Shown here: positions 6,740-15,733 of the stretch, piece after piece
Layout: every line of letters starts with the position of its first letter
Position numbering within the stretch: the stretch's first letter is position 1
Assembly: GCA_026990815.1 (NCBI GenBank)
Contig: JALXCS010000044.1
Location: 1 to 27,806, forward strand
From: Methylomonas sp.
GTDB lineage: Bacteria > Pseudomonadota > Gammaproteobacteria > Methylococcales > Methylomonadaceae
Direction: 5' to 3'
DNA: 27,806 bases
Notes under the pieces: model-generated
Told to the model about the DNA's origin: nothing
The model's input: the letters and a program-made list of their open reading frames with translations, nothing else
The model's database searches: none
Program-made: the position numbers and the translations under genes

Positions 6740-8806
6740 TTATTTTTCGGCGATTGGCAATTTGATGGTAAAGGTCGTACCTTCTCCAGGTATGCTCGTG
6801 ACATTAATTTGCCCAGATTGTTTAAGTATATAATCCCGGGCTTCATAAACTCCAATCCCCATGCCAGCATTACCTTTTGTGGTATCAAACGGCTTGAACA
6901 ATCTTTCGGCAATAAATTTTTTGTCCATGCCGTGGCCGTTATCGATAACTTTAATTATAGCCTGTTCTCCATTTTGATCTAGTTGCAGTTTGACGTGGCC
7001 GTTATCGTTGGTTGCTTCCTGGGCATTTTGAACTAAATGACCCAGGACAGCAGTCATTTTATCAGCTTCACCTTTTACCCTGCAGGATTTAAGACTGGTT
7101 ACAATAGTTAAAGGTGGTTTGCTAGCTGCTTGCTGTTTGGCTACGTCAGCGGCAACTTTGATTAGATCGATATAACTGGAAGGGTTGGTTTTGATTTCTC
7201 CTTTTTTTAATTGGGAAACCAGCTGTTGCATTTTTTGACTGACATTTCGTAGAGTTTCAATTGAATCATCAATAAATTCAGGATTATGCTTATGCTTTTC
7301 AGCATTTTTTACGATCAGCGAGGTTTGTGCGACCAGGTTTTTTAAGTCATGGACGATAAAAGCTGATAATCGATTAAACGCCTCAAATTGCCTGACTCTG
7401 GAAAGTTCATCACTGGCCTGATTGAGAGCCAGCGCATTAGCCAGTTGTAGCCCTACTGTTTTCAGTAAGTCATGATCTTCCCAATTCAGTTGCCGGGTTA
7501 CCCGGGCCTTAGTAAGCACCACAAAAGCCACCATTTCAGTTTTTTTGAACAGTGGAATAATTAGCCATACACTATGATTTTTTTTATCCCATATATTCAA
7601 ATCCAGATTATCGTATACTTCAGGTGCATTATTATATTCAACAAAATCAATAACCCATTGTCTTTGCAAAAGAAACTGAATGAAAGGTTCAGTTTCATTG
7701 AAAGCAGATTCGGGATCAAAGCCTAAATGATAATCATCAGAAAGTTGATATTGGCCGTGTTGATATTTGATCCAGATAGCGCCTCCAGAACTGTCAACCA
7801 AATCAGCCAGAGTTTTGGTAATGAAGTAAGAAAGTTCACTTATGCTTTCAAATTCAGCAATGGCTCTGCTCAATTTAATCCATTCTTCGCGGTAATCATA
7901 GTGATAATGAAAAAAATGCTTGCTGAAATAAACTTTGGCTAATGCTCTGATTTTTCCTGATGCAAACAGGATGATTAGTAACATCAAAGCTAAAATGATG
8001 AAAAAAATTTGGGCGATTCCTCCCCAACTTCCACCATAGTCACGAATATAATAGCCAGCAAGAGACATCACTAACAGATACATTCCTGTGCCTGTCAGAA
8101 TGGTAGTATGAAAAATGACTTGTCTGGATAAGCTGATATCTTTCTGTTTTTCCTCAAGTCTATTGATGGAGATTGCGAGCAATGGAATAATCAAAGCATT
8201 GAGTAGTCCGCGGGAGTCCCAGAGTTGAGAGTCTAGGTTACTGAAAAGTAAAGATTTGCTGTAGACAATGAAATCAAAAATAAAAATTGCGCCAGTTCCT
8301 AGGCAGAGAAATTTGATAGCCCAACGATTGCCAATATCGGCGTTCCGGTAGAGGTTTTCCACCAGCATGAGACCAATGACAGCAAAGATAACATGGGCAA
8401 CTAGCCGTATGTCGCGCCCTAGCAGCGATCTTAGACTATCCTGTAAATGGGGTGAGCTTTCAATGCTGAATATTAAAACAATAAAAAAAATAATCAGATA
8501 ATTCGAATAGGAAGAATTTAAAAATCTAAAAAAATGACCGTCAAAGTTTTGTTTTGTAATTAATGACGCCAAAAAATAGAACCAGGCGATATTTCTTAGT
8601 GTTTCGAAGGCTAAAGTGTCTGCAATATAAAAATCTTCATTTTGAAGCGTAAAAGCAACATAGCCGCTCCAGAGTACCGAAATGCTTGTTGGAATGAGAA
8701 ATATTTTTGCAAAAGGGTTACTTTTTATGCTGGCCAATGCCAAAAAAAATAATAGCGTATACGCGATTGCTGCTATTAAATAACTGTAGTAGTTATATTC
8801 TTCCAT
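6740..8806 (-). CDS. prsK: PEP-CTERM system membrane histidine kinase PrsK
   Basis: 688-residue sensor kinase. The N-terminal 300 residues form a multi-helix membrane domain (about ten hydrophobic segments). A GAF-like domain spans about 320-460. A His kinase core follows, with the phospho-acceptor His in AFIVHDLKNLVAQ near residue 485, N-box HLVQNAQEATND near 590, and glycine boxes VIDNGHGMD and GMGIGVYEAR. This architecture and its position between xrtA and prsR match the PrsK family. The ATG at 8806 shares its A with the xrtA stop (TGATG), indicating translational coupling; a TTG one codon upstream is also possible. It should phosphorylate PrsR. The sensed signal is unknown. Confidence 0.93.
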   Translation of the reverse strand: MEEYNYYSYLIAAIAYTLLFFLALASIKSNPFAKIFLIPTSISVLWSGYVAFTLQNEDFYIADTLAFETLRNIAWFYFLASLITKQNFDGHFFRFLNSSYSNYLIIFFIVLIFSIESSPHLQDSLRSLLGRDIRLVAHVIFAVIGLMLVENLYRNADIGNRWAIKFLCLGTGAIFIFDFIVYSKSLLFSNLDSQLWDSRGLLNALIIPLLAISINRLEEKQKDISLSRQVIFHTTILTGTGMYLLVMSLAGYYIRDYGGSWGGIAQIFFIILALMLLIILFASGKIRALAKVYFSKHFFHYHYDYREEWIKLSRAIAEFESISELSYFITKTLADLVDSSGGAIWIKYQHGQYQLSDDYHLGFDPESAFNETEPFIQFLLQRQWVIDFVEYNNAPEVYDNLDLNIWDKKNHSVWLIIPLFKKTEMVAFVVLTKARVTRQLNWEDHDLLKTVGLQLANALALNQASDELSRVRQFEAFNRLSAFIVHDLKNLVAQTSLIVKNAEKHKHNPEFIDDSIETLRNVSQKMQQLVSQLKKGEIKTNPSSYIDLIKVAADVAKQQAASKPPLTIVTSLKSCRVKGEADKMTAVLGHLVQNAQEATNDNGHVKLQLDQNGEQAIIKVIDNGHGMDKKFIAERLFKPFDTTKGNAGMGIGVYEARDYILKQSGQINVTSIPGEGTTFTIKLPIAEK

Positions 8807-10350
8807 CAATTTTTAAAATTCATGTCCAGCACATTGACAGCAAAATCAGCTAACAGGTTTTTTGCCATTTCATGTTGTTTGTGATCTGCCTGGGTATATA
8901 AAATAATTTGCAATTCTGGTGAATCGTCAGCACTAAAGCGTTTTAGAAGCTGTAGCAATTTTGCCAAATACGGATTGGCAGTATGAGTTGAACCAATAAG
9001 ATACCAGTGTTGAATGACAATATCCCGATTTCGGCTTCTGATGATCGATTGGTCGACAGTCAGAGCACTATTCTTGGATTTTATTTCACCACTATTGTTG
9101 TCAATCAAACGCCAAATGGGATTTTTGCGATGTATCAGAACATGTTCGGAGTTGACTAATTCGGCACTTCCTTGGGTTTCCTTACCAAAATTTGCCTGAT
9201 AAAGGCCGACCACAACATTATTTTTTTTAAAAAAATCCAGAGATTCAGTCACGATGCCTTTAAATTCTGGTCGCCAGCCCCAGGCAGGAGCTGGGCTCGG
9301 TTGCCAATTATGTTTTTCCAGCGAGGAGAAATCTTGTAATAAACCGGTTCCTGTCTGTTGCTGATTGTTTAAAAAAGATGAAATAAATGGCCAGATAATA
9401 AAACTCAGCAAAATTGCTGGCAGCAAGACAGATAGTTGAGATCTGTGCTCAAAGTTATTTGGTGCTGCGTGTTGAGTTGATTCAGCAAAGACTTCTTTAG
9501 GCTGTGGATCTTTCCAGAATGACCCAACGTAAAACAAAAGCATAATGACAATACCAAAAAATACGGCTCCATAAAGGATATGGTCAACACCTACAGCTAG
9601 TTTCATACCACTGAGATGACCAATCATGACAATCATGTAGGCACGGAAGCCATTGGCTATGATTGGAACGATAATTGAAACAATAAAGAAAATCGCCCGC
9701 TTCCAGTAGCTTGTATAAGTAATGTAGGCATAAACCAAACCTAATGTAATTGATGCAATTAAGTAATTTATTCCGCTGCACGCTTCAACTACAGACCAAT
9801 TACCAGAGGTTAAGGAAAAGTTCATGCCTTCACGGTAGACGGATAGTCCCGTCAGCCGCAGCATTGCTACAGTAAAAGATGCGGTATATTTCATCAAGGG
9901 AGGGATTAGCGTTTCCCCAACCGGTACCATGAGTAACAGGAATCCCAACGGGAACAAAATTTTTTGGGTTATTTTCGTCCCTAACACTAACCAATAGCTT
10001 GCAATCAGCATTAGAATCACTGCATATTGCTGTACAACAAGGACATTGATTAGACTTGCGGTAAACCAGAGAAAACCACTGGCTATCATGGCTATTAACG
10101 CTGGCCAATAGGGTTTTGGTTGAAGGTCCTTTAATTGGTATCGTTTCGACCAGACTAGCCAAATGCTTATTGGGGCAATGATATAGCCGTGGGTATAGGT
10201 TTTTGAGCGATCCCAAATAGCTTCAATGGAAGCCCAGGTGTCAAAAAAAATGAAAAGCGATAGTAAAGTTACTGCCAAAATACAGACCAGTGTTTTTTGC
10301 CAAACGTCAGGTATTTGTCTAAATGATTCAGTAATTGAGGTGATTTTCAT
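8806..10350 (-). CDS. xrtA: Exosortase A fused to an EpsI domain
   Basis: 514-residue inner-membrane transpeptidase-like protease thought to recognise and cleave the C-terminal PEP-CTERM sorting signal of exported proteins. About eight membrane helices cover residues 20-290. The catalytic triad residues are visible as Cys191 in VEACSGINYL, Arg236 in ANGFRAYM and His257 in VGVDHILYG. The region after about residue 300 is a single membrane anchor followed by a soluble EpsI-type domain, which in some genomes is a separate exopolysaccharide-locus protein. The start ATG at 10350 has no evident ribosome site. The gene lies 57 bases after the transglutaminase gene with no terminator between them. 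No PEP-CTERM substrate gene is in the window. Confidence 0.94.
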   Translation of the reverse strand: MKITSITESFRQIPDVWQKTLVCILAVTLLSLFIFFDTWASIEAIWDRSKTYTHGYIIAPISIWLVWSKRYQLKDLQPKPYWPALIAMIASGFLWFTASLINVLVVQQYAVILMLIASYWLVLGTKITQKILFPLGFLLLMVPVGETLIPPLMKYTASFTVAMLRLTGLSVYREGMNFSLTSGNWSVVEACSGINYLIASITLGLVYAYITYTSYWKRAIFFIVSIIVPIIANGFRAYMIVMIGHLSGMKLAVGVDHILYGAVFFGIVIMLLFYVGSFWKDPQPKEVFAESTQHAAPNNFEHRSQLSVLLPAILLSFIIWPFISSFLNNQQQTGTGLLQDFSSLEKHNWQPSPAPAWGWRPEFKGIVTESLDFFKKNNVVVGLYQANFGKETQGSAELVNSEHVLIHRKNPIWRLIDNNSGEIKSKNSALTVDQSIIRSRNRDIVIQHWYLIGSTHTANPYLAKLLQLLKRFSADDSPELQIILYTQADHKQHEMAKNLLADFAVNVLDMNFKN

Positions 10351-10407
10351 ATTAAAGTTAGAAAGATCGGTGTTTTGTGGGCTTTTTTAATTTCTGATAT
10401 AGGTCAT

Positions 10408-12357
10408 CTAGGGTTTAAACGAAGAAACCAGGCTTTTTAATTCAGCGATTTTATCCGGCGAGTTTAATTTGCCATATCGAATCTGAAGATAAAGTGAACT
10501 AACTGCATCAATTTGATTTGCTAGATGAGGGAGTTTATGTTTGCAGCGATGGGCGAAATCTTTGGCTCCTTCTCCTGTTGTTTGTATGAGTCCTTTTGTG
10601 GCTATTTTACTACAAAATCGTTGATAAATAGATAAAACTATGTCGTCTGGCGTATGTTTTTTGTAAAACATTATAAAAATCAGAACACTAGTAAGGACAG
10701 AAAAAATTCCAATAAGCAAGTAGCCAAGCATTTCGAGTCGTTGAATCCCCAGAAGTTGTAGCAAACTTTTCTGATTTGAAGAAGCGTAATTGATTATCCA
10801 GAGTTGCCAGTGATAATCAACGTTATCCCATATTAACCCAGCATGTTTAAGCCATTTTCCCAAAATATTTTCACTTTGGTTGCGCAAAAAATTGACTTCT
10901 CCATAGGCAATTTGCAGATCAATGTTTACATCCTGTTCGATTCGCTCAGGGGCAATTGCGGCTGTTGGGTCAATTCTGATCCAGCCTTCCCGTTCCAGCC
11001 AAACTTCTGTCCAGGCGTGAGCATTGGCTTGGCGTATTTCAAGAAAATTTCCCATCTCATTAAATTTACCACCTTGATAGCCAGTTACAACCCGTGCAGG
11101 AATTTTTGCAATTCGCATTAAATAAACAAAAGCCGTTGCGTAATGACTGCAAAAGCCTCGACGATGTTCAAGTAAAAAGGCTTCAATTGGTTTTTCAGGC
11201 ATCAAAGGTGGGCGTAAGGTATAGTAAAAATCAGAATTGGAGAAAAAATTTAGGGTGTTTTTTATTAATTGCCTTGGATTTTGAGAGGATCCTTTTAGTT
11301 TAGCTACCAAGTCAACTAACTTTTTTGAAGGTCGCTCGGGCAGCTGGAGGTTATCAACCATTTCTTTTTGAGTGATTTGGCCAGTATTAAATTTAGTGTA
11401 TGAGGTGATTTGGTACTCTGCTCTGTTTTGTGGGTTTTTCGAAGATAATAATTGGTAGCTTGCATTCCGAACAGTTTGGGCAGGATATTTTGCAGGTAAA
11501 TCCAAAGCAAAGATCCAGTTTTGTTTTTGAGGTTCCTGTAGCACGGTATAAACATAAGGTGTTCCGGAAAATTCAGGTTTGATCGTTTTTATTTCATTGC
11601 TCTCAGCTTTTATTTGCGACCAACGTTTGCCATCTGTATAGGAGAAAACGGGGCCTCGCCAATAACGTTCATTTGGCGGAGGTATGGTTCCCGAAAATCT
11701 TACTCTAAATACCAGTGCGTCAGATTGCCCTAAGCGGCTGATAGAACCAGGCTCCAAAGTGTTTCCTAAACCAATTTGGGCTGCATGTGAATCATTCAAG
11801 AACATCCATTTAGGAGCTTCCAGTCGAGGAAAGAAAATAAACATTACTATCATAAATGGAAGCGCTTGAAAAAGGATAATAAACGATTGTTTAAAGGTGG
11901 GTAAAAGATGTTGACGGGGATTGTTAATTAAAACTAAAGTGCCAAAGAGCAGAATACATACCAGAAAAATGTAGGCTGCCATGAAAATATTTTGCAAATA
12001 AAGAAAGAGGGAAGCAGCAACGATAAATGCTAAATAAGTTATTAAAATAACATCTTTGGGTTTACGCGTTTCCATCAGTTTTAGGCCCAAAGCAGTGATG
12101 AACAAACTGGTTCCGGCGTCTCTTCCGAAAACTGTATGATATTGTGCAAAAAGTATCACCATCCCGCTAATCGTTAGTAGAAAAATCAAAGCTTTGTCTG
12201 GAAGCCATTGCTTTTTCCATATTGTGATAAAACGCCAAATCAATAAAATGCTGAAAAAAGCGAAAATAGCTGGTGGCAAATTCCAGGCATGGGGTAAGAC
12301 AATAAATGCAACAGCAATTAATAATGCCATTAAATGTTTTTCAGGAATTTTTTTCAT
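10408..12357 (-). CDS. TgpA-like membrane transglutaminase (DUF3488 and transglutaminase-like domains)
   Basis: 649-residue membrane protein. Five or six N-terminal hydrophobic segments reach about residue 180 (DUF3488 region). They are followed by a periplasmic beta-rich part with YWRGPVFSYTDGKRW and a transglutaminase-like domain whose likely triad is Cys in RRGFCSHYATAFVYLMR (about 403), His in ANAHAWTEVWL (about 447) and Asp in WIRIDPTAA (about 463). A final membrane helix near residue 555 precedes a cytoplasmic tail. TgpA of Pseudomonas aeruginosa has this layout. The ATG at 12357 is chosen; a TTG at 12363, overlapping the DUF58 stop as TTGA, is equally possible because neither has a good ribosome site. 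The substrate is unknown. Confidence 0.9.
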   Translation of the reverse strand: MKKIPEKHLMALLIAVAFIVLPHAWNLPPAIFAFFSILLIWRFITIWKKQWLPDKALIFLLTISGMVILFAQYHTVFGRDAGTSLFITALGLKLMETRKPKDVILITYLAFIVAASLFLYLQNIFMAAYIFLVCILLFGTLVLINNPRQHLLPTFKQSFIILFQALPFMIVMFIFFPRLEAPKWMFLNDSHAAQIGLGNTLEPGSISRLGQSDALVFRVRFSGTIPPPNERYWRGPVFSYTDGKRWSQIKAESNEIKTIKPEFSGTPYVYTVLQEPQKQNWIFALDLPAKYPAQTVRNASYQLLSSKNPQNRAEYQITSYTKFNTGQITQKEMVDNLQLPERPSKKLVDLVAKLKGSSQNPRQLIKNTLNFFSNSDFYYTLRPPLMPEKPIEAFLLEHRRGFCSHYATAFVYLMRIAKIPARVVTGYQGGKFNEMGNFLEIRQANAHAWTEVWLEREGWIRIDPTAAIAPERIEQDVNIDLQIAYGEVNFLRNQSENILGKWLKHAGLIWDNVDYHWQLWIINYASSNQKSLLQLLGIQRLEMLGYLLIGIFSVLTSVLIFIMFYKKHTPDDIVLSIYQRFCSKIATKGLIQTTGEGAKDFAHRCKHKLPHLANQIDAVSSLYLQIRYGKLNSPDKIAELKSLVSSFKP

Positions 12358-12359
12358 GT

Positions 12360-13313
12360 TCAAAAAATTGCCAGAGCTTCAAGACATTCAGAGAAATGGT
12401 GATTTCCCTTTGCGGGTGTTTTGATGGTATTGGAGAGTTTTAGTCCATAGTTCAAGCCCTTTTTTTCAGCCTCTATGATCCAGCGACAAAGTAAACTAAG
12501 CCGCTCCTCCTTGTTACGACCCGGGGTTTGTTGGTAATCCAGCCATATTTCAGGATTTTCTTGGGAGATAAACTCTTTGCTATGAAGACCTTGTCCCTTA
12601 GCAAAAGTTTTCCAGTGAATTTGTCTGATTGAGTCGCCAGGTTGATAGACATTGAGTCCAAAAAAATCTTCATAATTCTTTTTCCAAATGCCTGATCCTT
12701 CCGAGTTAATACTACTTTCTGGGAAGGGAGGATTTGCGGCAAATGGTTTGGGATAAACCAATACCTTCTGGTTAAAATTGATAGGTGTCCAAGCTCTGAA
12801 CAATCCCAGAGGGTAGATGCTGGAGATAATTACTGATTGGCACCGATGCCAACCTCTTTTATGTGTTTGGGAGTAAAGTGTAATGGCGGTATTTTCTTGT
12901 GCAGAAAGCCGCGTTTCATGCGGTTCTTGACCAGTGGTTTTTACGCGAAGTGTTGGAAAATTGTTTGAGGTATCACTGTTAAGGTGAATAGTGAATGAAG
13001 CGGGTTCCCCGGCAAAAACAGCTTTGGATTTTCCTTTCTTAACGACTAAGCCAGCCAGAGATTTAAACGTATGGATGATGCAAACGAAAAAAACGCTGGC
13101 CAATAAAAATGCCAAAATATAGATTAAGTTATTCTGATACACAAAAGCGATCAACAATAAAATCACAATTAATATCACAAACCCCAAGCCATTTTTTGTA
13201 GGCAAGATAAAAATACGCTGATGATTCAGAGTGACTGAATCAGTGGCTATTTTTTCCCCTTTGATAAATCTGCTGGGACGGATGCGATTTAATATAGTAT
13301 TCTGGAAGTTCAC
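12360..13313 (-). CDS. DUF58 family protein
   Basis: 317-residue protein usually found beside MoxR ATPases and von Willebrand or transglutaminase proteins. Two adjacent membrane helices lie at about residues 40-80. The DUF58 hallmark is present at about residues 213-250: a Tyr/Phe-rich segment, VYQPGDSIRQIHWKTFAKG, then SKEF. The start is GTG at 13313, overlapping the MoxR stop as GTGA, and its own stop overlaps the next gene. The tight packing suggests coordinated synthesis of MoxR, DUF58 and transglutaminase proteins. The biochemical role of DUF58 is not established. Confidence 0.9.
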   Translation of the reverse strand: MNFQNTILNRIRPSRFIKGEKIATDSVTLNHQRIFILPTKNGLGFVILIVILLLIAFVYQNNLIYILAFLLASVFFVCIIHTFKSLAGLVVKKGKSKAVFAGEPASFTIHLNSDTSNNFPTLRVKTTGQEPHETRLSAQENTAITLYSQTHKRGWHRCQSVIISSIYPLGLFRAWTPINFNQKVLVYPKPFAANPPFPESSINSEGSGIWKKNYEDFFGLNVYQPGDSIRQIHWKTFAKGQGLHSKEFISQENPEIWLDYQQTPGRNKEERLSLLCRWIIEAEKKGLNYGLKLSNTIKTPAKGNHHFSECLEALAIF

Positions 13314-14215
13314 GGGATCTGAACCTTATGCAAAATTGGTGCGACAATGGCTTGTGAATCAGATTGTCCGGGTTGCAACCTATGACCCGCAACTGCAGCA
13401 AAAACCGCTTGAATATCTTCAGGAATCACACTGTCTCTTTGTTCAATAAAAGCCCAGGCTTTTGCTGCTGTCAGCAATGCTAAGCCGGCGCGAGGAGATA
13501 AGCCTATAGAAAAATCCTCTGAACTACGAGTAAAATCAATCAAAGCTTGAAGATAATCAAGCAGAGCATCTGAAGCATAAATCTCAGTGATTTTTCTTTG
13601 GATTGCTTCAAGTTGCTGGGGGGATAACTGAGCTTCAAGTTTTTCAATCAGCAGGTACCGTTTAATGCCTGTCAGCAGTTCTCTTTCAGCTTTATGATCA
13701 GGATAGCCAAGCTCAATACGCATTAAAAAACGATCCAGTTGTGATTCTGGTAAAGGGTATGTGCCTAACTGATGGCTGGGATTTTGAGTGGCAATGACAA
13801 AAAATGGTTCGGGAAGCATGTAAGTGTTCCCTTCGACACTAATTTGCTGTTCTTCCATTGCTTCAAGCAGTGCGCTTTGAGCTTTAGGGGTGGCACGATT
13901 AATTTCATCGGCCAGAATCATTTGCTTAAAGACCGGGCCAGGGTGAAAAATAAATTGGTGATTTTCAGTATCAAAAATTGAGCTTCCAATAATATCCGCG
14001 GGCAATATATCACTGGTAAACTGGATTCTTTGATATTGAAGTCCAAGTAGTTTGGCCAGAGTGTGTGCTAAGGTGGTTTTTCCCACACCTGGTACATCTT
14101 CGATAAGTAAATGTCCTCTGGCAAATAAACAACACAAAGCGAGTCGCAATTGCTGGTTTTTCCCAAAAATTATTTGGTTAGCGGTTTCAAGCAGTTTTTC
14201 TATGGCGTTTTGCAT
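13310..14215 (-). CDS. MoxR family AAA+ ATPase
   Basis: About 301-residue AAA+ ATPase of the MoxR/YeaC type, thought to act as a chaperone or remodelling factor for neighbouring proteins. Walker A is DVPGVGKTT near residue 40, Walker B with sensor context is MILADEINRATPKAQSALLEAMEE (positions 13850-13925 on the strand), sensor 1 lies in FVIATQNPSHQLGTYPLPE, and the arginine-containing lid begins at LSPRAGLALLTAAKAWA. I chose ATG at 14215; a TTG 21 bases upstream would add seven residues, and neither start has a strong ribosome site. It is the first gene of the minus-strand block and diverges from the DksA-like gene across about 120 bases. Confidence 0.9.
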   Translation of the reverse strand: MQNAIEKLLETANQIIFGKNQQLRLALCCLFARGHLLIEDVPGVGKTTLAHTLAKLLGLQYQRIQFTSDILPADIIGSSIFDTENHQFIFHPGPVFKQMILADEINRATPKAQSALLEAMEEQQISVEGNTYMLPEPFFVIATQNPSHQLGTYPLPESQLDRFLMRIELGYPDHKAERELLTGIKRYLLIEKLEAQLSPQQLEAIQRKITEIYASDALLDYLQALIDFTRSSEDFSIGLSPRAGLALLTAAKAWAFIEQRDSVIPEDIQAVFAAVAGHRLQPGQSDSQAIVAPILHKVQIP

Positions 14216-14336
14216 GATTTTTTTGACGTTTGGCAAAATTTTATGATTGCCTAATAAGTATAGAAGCTAAAATGTACAATGAGTGTGTAAGCTTAGGATC
14301 GAGGAAGAAATAAATTAAACCAGAGGTGTTGTTGTT

Positions 14337-14672
14337 GTGAGAGATTTTGGTGAAGTAAAAGAGGATTTGCTGGAAATGCTTGATGAGTTAAATGAGCGAT
14401 TAGGAAAAATTACTGATGATGTTAAGCATGCCCAAGAGCCTCCAGAAAAAGATTTTGCCGAGCAGGCAGTTGAAATGGAAAATGATGAAGTACTCGATTA
14501 TTTGGGTAATGCAGCCAGAATGGAAATTATTCAAATAAAACGTGCGCTGCAACGAATTGAACAGGGTTTGTATGGAGAATGTAGCGTATGTGGTCAGCCA
14601 ATAAATGAAGAGCGACTTAAAGCCTTACCTTATTCTGATAAATGTATTCATTGCGCCGAGAAGAATCCGTGA
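14337..14672 (+). CDS. TraR/DksA family C4 zinc-finger protein
   Basis: 111-residue DksA-like protein expected to enter the RNA polymerase secondary channel and modulate transcription. A predicted helical coiled region covers residues 5-75. The zinc finger has Cys82 and Cys85 (CSVC) and Cys103 and Cys106 (CIHC), a C-x2-C-x17-C-x2-C spacing typical of the family. It is shorter than DksA itself (about 150 residues), and I do not see the DxxDxA tip motif of canonical DksA, so a role distinct from DksA is likely. Start is GTG at 14337 with an AGAGG ribosome site ten bases upstream. The stop overlaps the next gene's GTG start. Confidence 0.9.
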   Translation: MRDFGEVKEDLLEMLDELNERLGKITDDVKHAQEPPEKDFAEQAVEMENDEVLDYLGNAARMEIIQIKRALQRIEQGLYGECSVCGQPINEERLKALPYSDKCIHCAEKNP

Positions 14673-15733
14673 ATTACCAGGTTTTATACAACCAATTATC
14701 CACATTCGATATTTCTATATTCGGTATAAACCTGTTGTTGCTCATTTTTTCCCGCTGGATTGTTTATGGATTTAACAAGCCAGTCAGTGATGCAAATAAA
14801 GAGGCAAAATTGTGGACATTACGAGCCGTCAATGTTCTGTTGTTGATAATGCAGTTGATTGCAATTTTCGAAACTAAATATATTCGACAAATTTCTTTGA
14901 CAGGGCTCACTGTATTATTTGCTTTTGTTTTAGTCTATTTTTTTCAGATATTTTTATTGCATAAATTCGGTCGGACTAAGGAAATAGAGGGTGAGATAGT
15001 TCGCTATGAAACCTATCAGTCAGAGATTTTTGGGTTGTTAGGGATGATATTGGCATTTATCGTCTCAGTTTTGGTGATAATTAATATTTGGGGGATAACT
15101 GATTGGCTGCAAGCGACAAGTGTATTAGGAGGTATTTTATTACTGATTTATTCAACCAAGGATGTTTGGGCGCCAGATCACATCAATGGATTAATGTTGC
15201 TTTATAATGGTGATGTCGAGCCCGGCAGTGTTGTCAAGGTGGATGAGTTGGGGTTGTTAGGAGTCACACTCAGAATTACATTAATTCAGGCGGTTTTTCG
15301 GGATCTCCGAGGTGGACATCGTGTCATAGTGCCTAATTCTAAATTGCGAAATTCCAGAATTGATGTTTTAACCAAAGGGCCGGGGTCTGGTTTGCGCCAA
15401 TTTGCCGATTTTAAAATTGGCTATGGGCATACTAGTGAATCCATAGAAAAATTTCTGCAAACTGTATGGGAAAGTGCTTGTGAAAGGGAGGCGGCAATTA
15501 ACAATGAAAAACCTCCAGCGATTAAATTACAAGAAGCGGGAGACCATGCAATTACCTGGCGTATGGTTTATTCGCTGAAAAATGTTTATCGGTTAATTAG
15601 TGCTCAGTGTGCGATAAACCGTGCTGCCTATGATTTATCTCTGCAGGAAAAAATTGGCTTGAATACCCCCTTGACTCATGAAGTTTCTATTTCTGAAAAG
15701 CCAGAAGCCATTCCCCATATTATCAACAAATGA
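14669..15733 (+). CDS. MscS-family mechanosensitive ion channel
   Basis: 354-residue membrane protein. Several hydrophobic helices occupy residues 12-190, ending in the pore-lining helix region TSVLGGILLLIYSTKDVWAP. A beta-domain follows with EPGSVVKVDELGLLGVTLRI and HRVIVPNSKLRNSRIDVLTKG, the characteristic MscS middle domain, then an alpha/beta C-terminal domain. I prefer GTG at 14669, overlapping the previous stop as GTGA and preceded by GAGAAG seven bases upstream, over an ATG 27 bases further upstream that would overlap the DksA-like gene by more. The last 99 bases overlap a minus-strand gene tail to tail, and the stop codon sits at the edge of a strong hairpin. Ion specificity and gating cannot be read from sequence. 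Confidence 0.88.
   Translation: MNYQVLYNQLSTFDISIFGINLLLLIFSRWIVYGFNKPVSDANKEAKLWTLRAVNVLLLIMQLIAIFETKYIRQISLTGLTVLFAFVLVYFFQIFLLHKFGRTKEIEGEIVRYETYQSEIFGLLGMILAFIVSVLVIINIWGITDWLQATSVLGGILLLIYSTKDVWAPDHINGLMLLYNGDVEPGSVVKVDELGLLGVTLRITLIQAVFRDLRGGHRVIVPNSKLRNSRIDVLTKGPGSGLRQFADFKIGYGHTSESIEKFLQTVWESACEREAAINNEKPPAIKLQEAGDHAITWRMVYSLKNVYRLISAQCAINRAAYDLSLQEKIGLNTPLTHEVSISEKPEAIPHIINK

Noticed and set aside
14696..14704. Perfect DnaA-box match TTATCCACA, with another at 23103-23111 on the minus strand
   Set aside because: Each is single and lies inside a coding sequence, with no cluster or A+T-rich unwinding region beside it, so neither supports an origin here.
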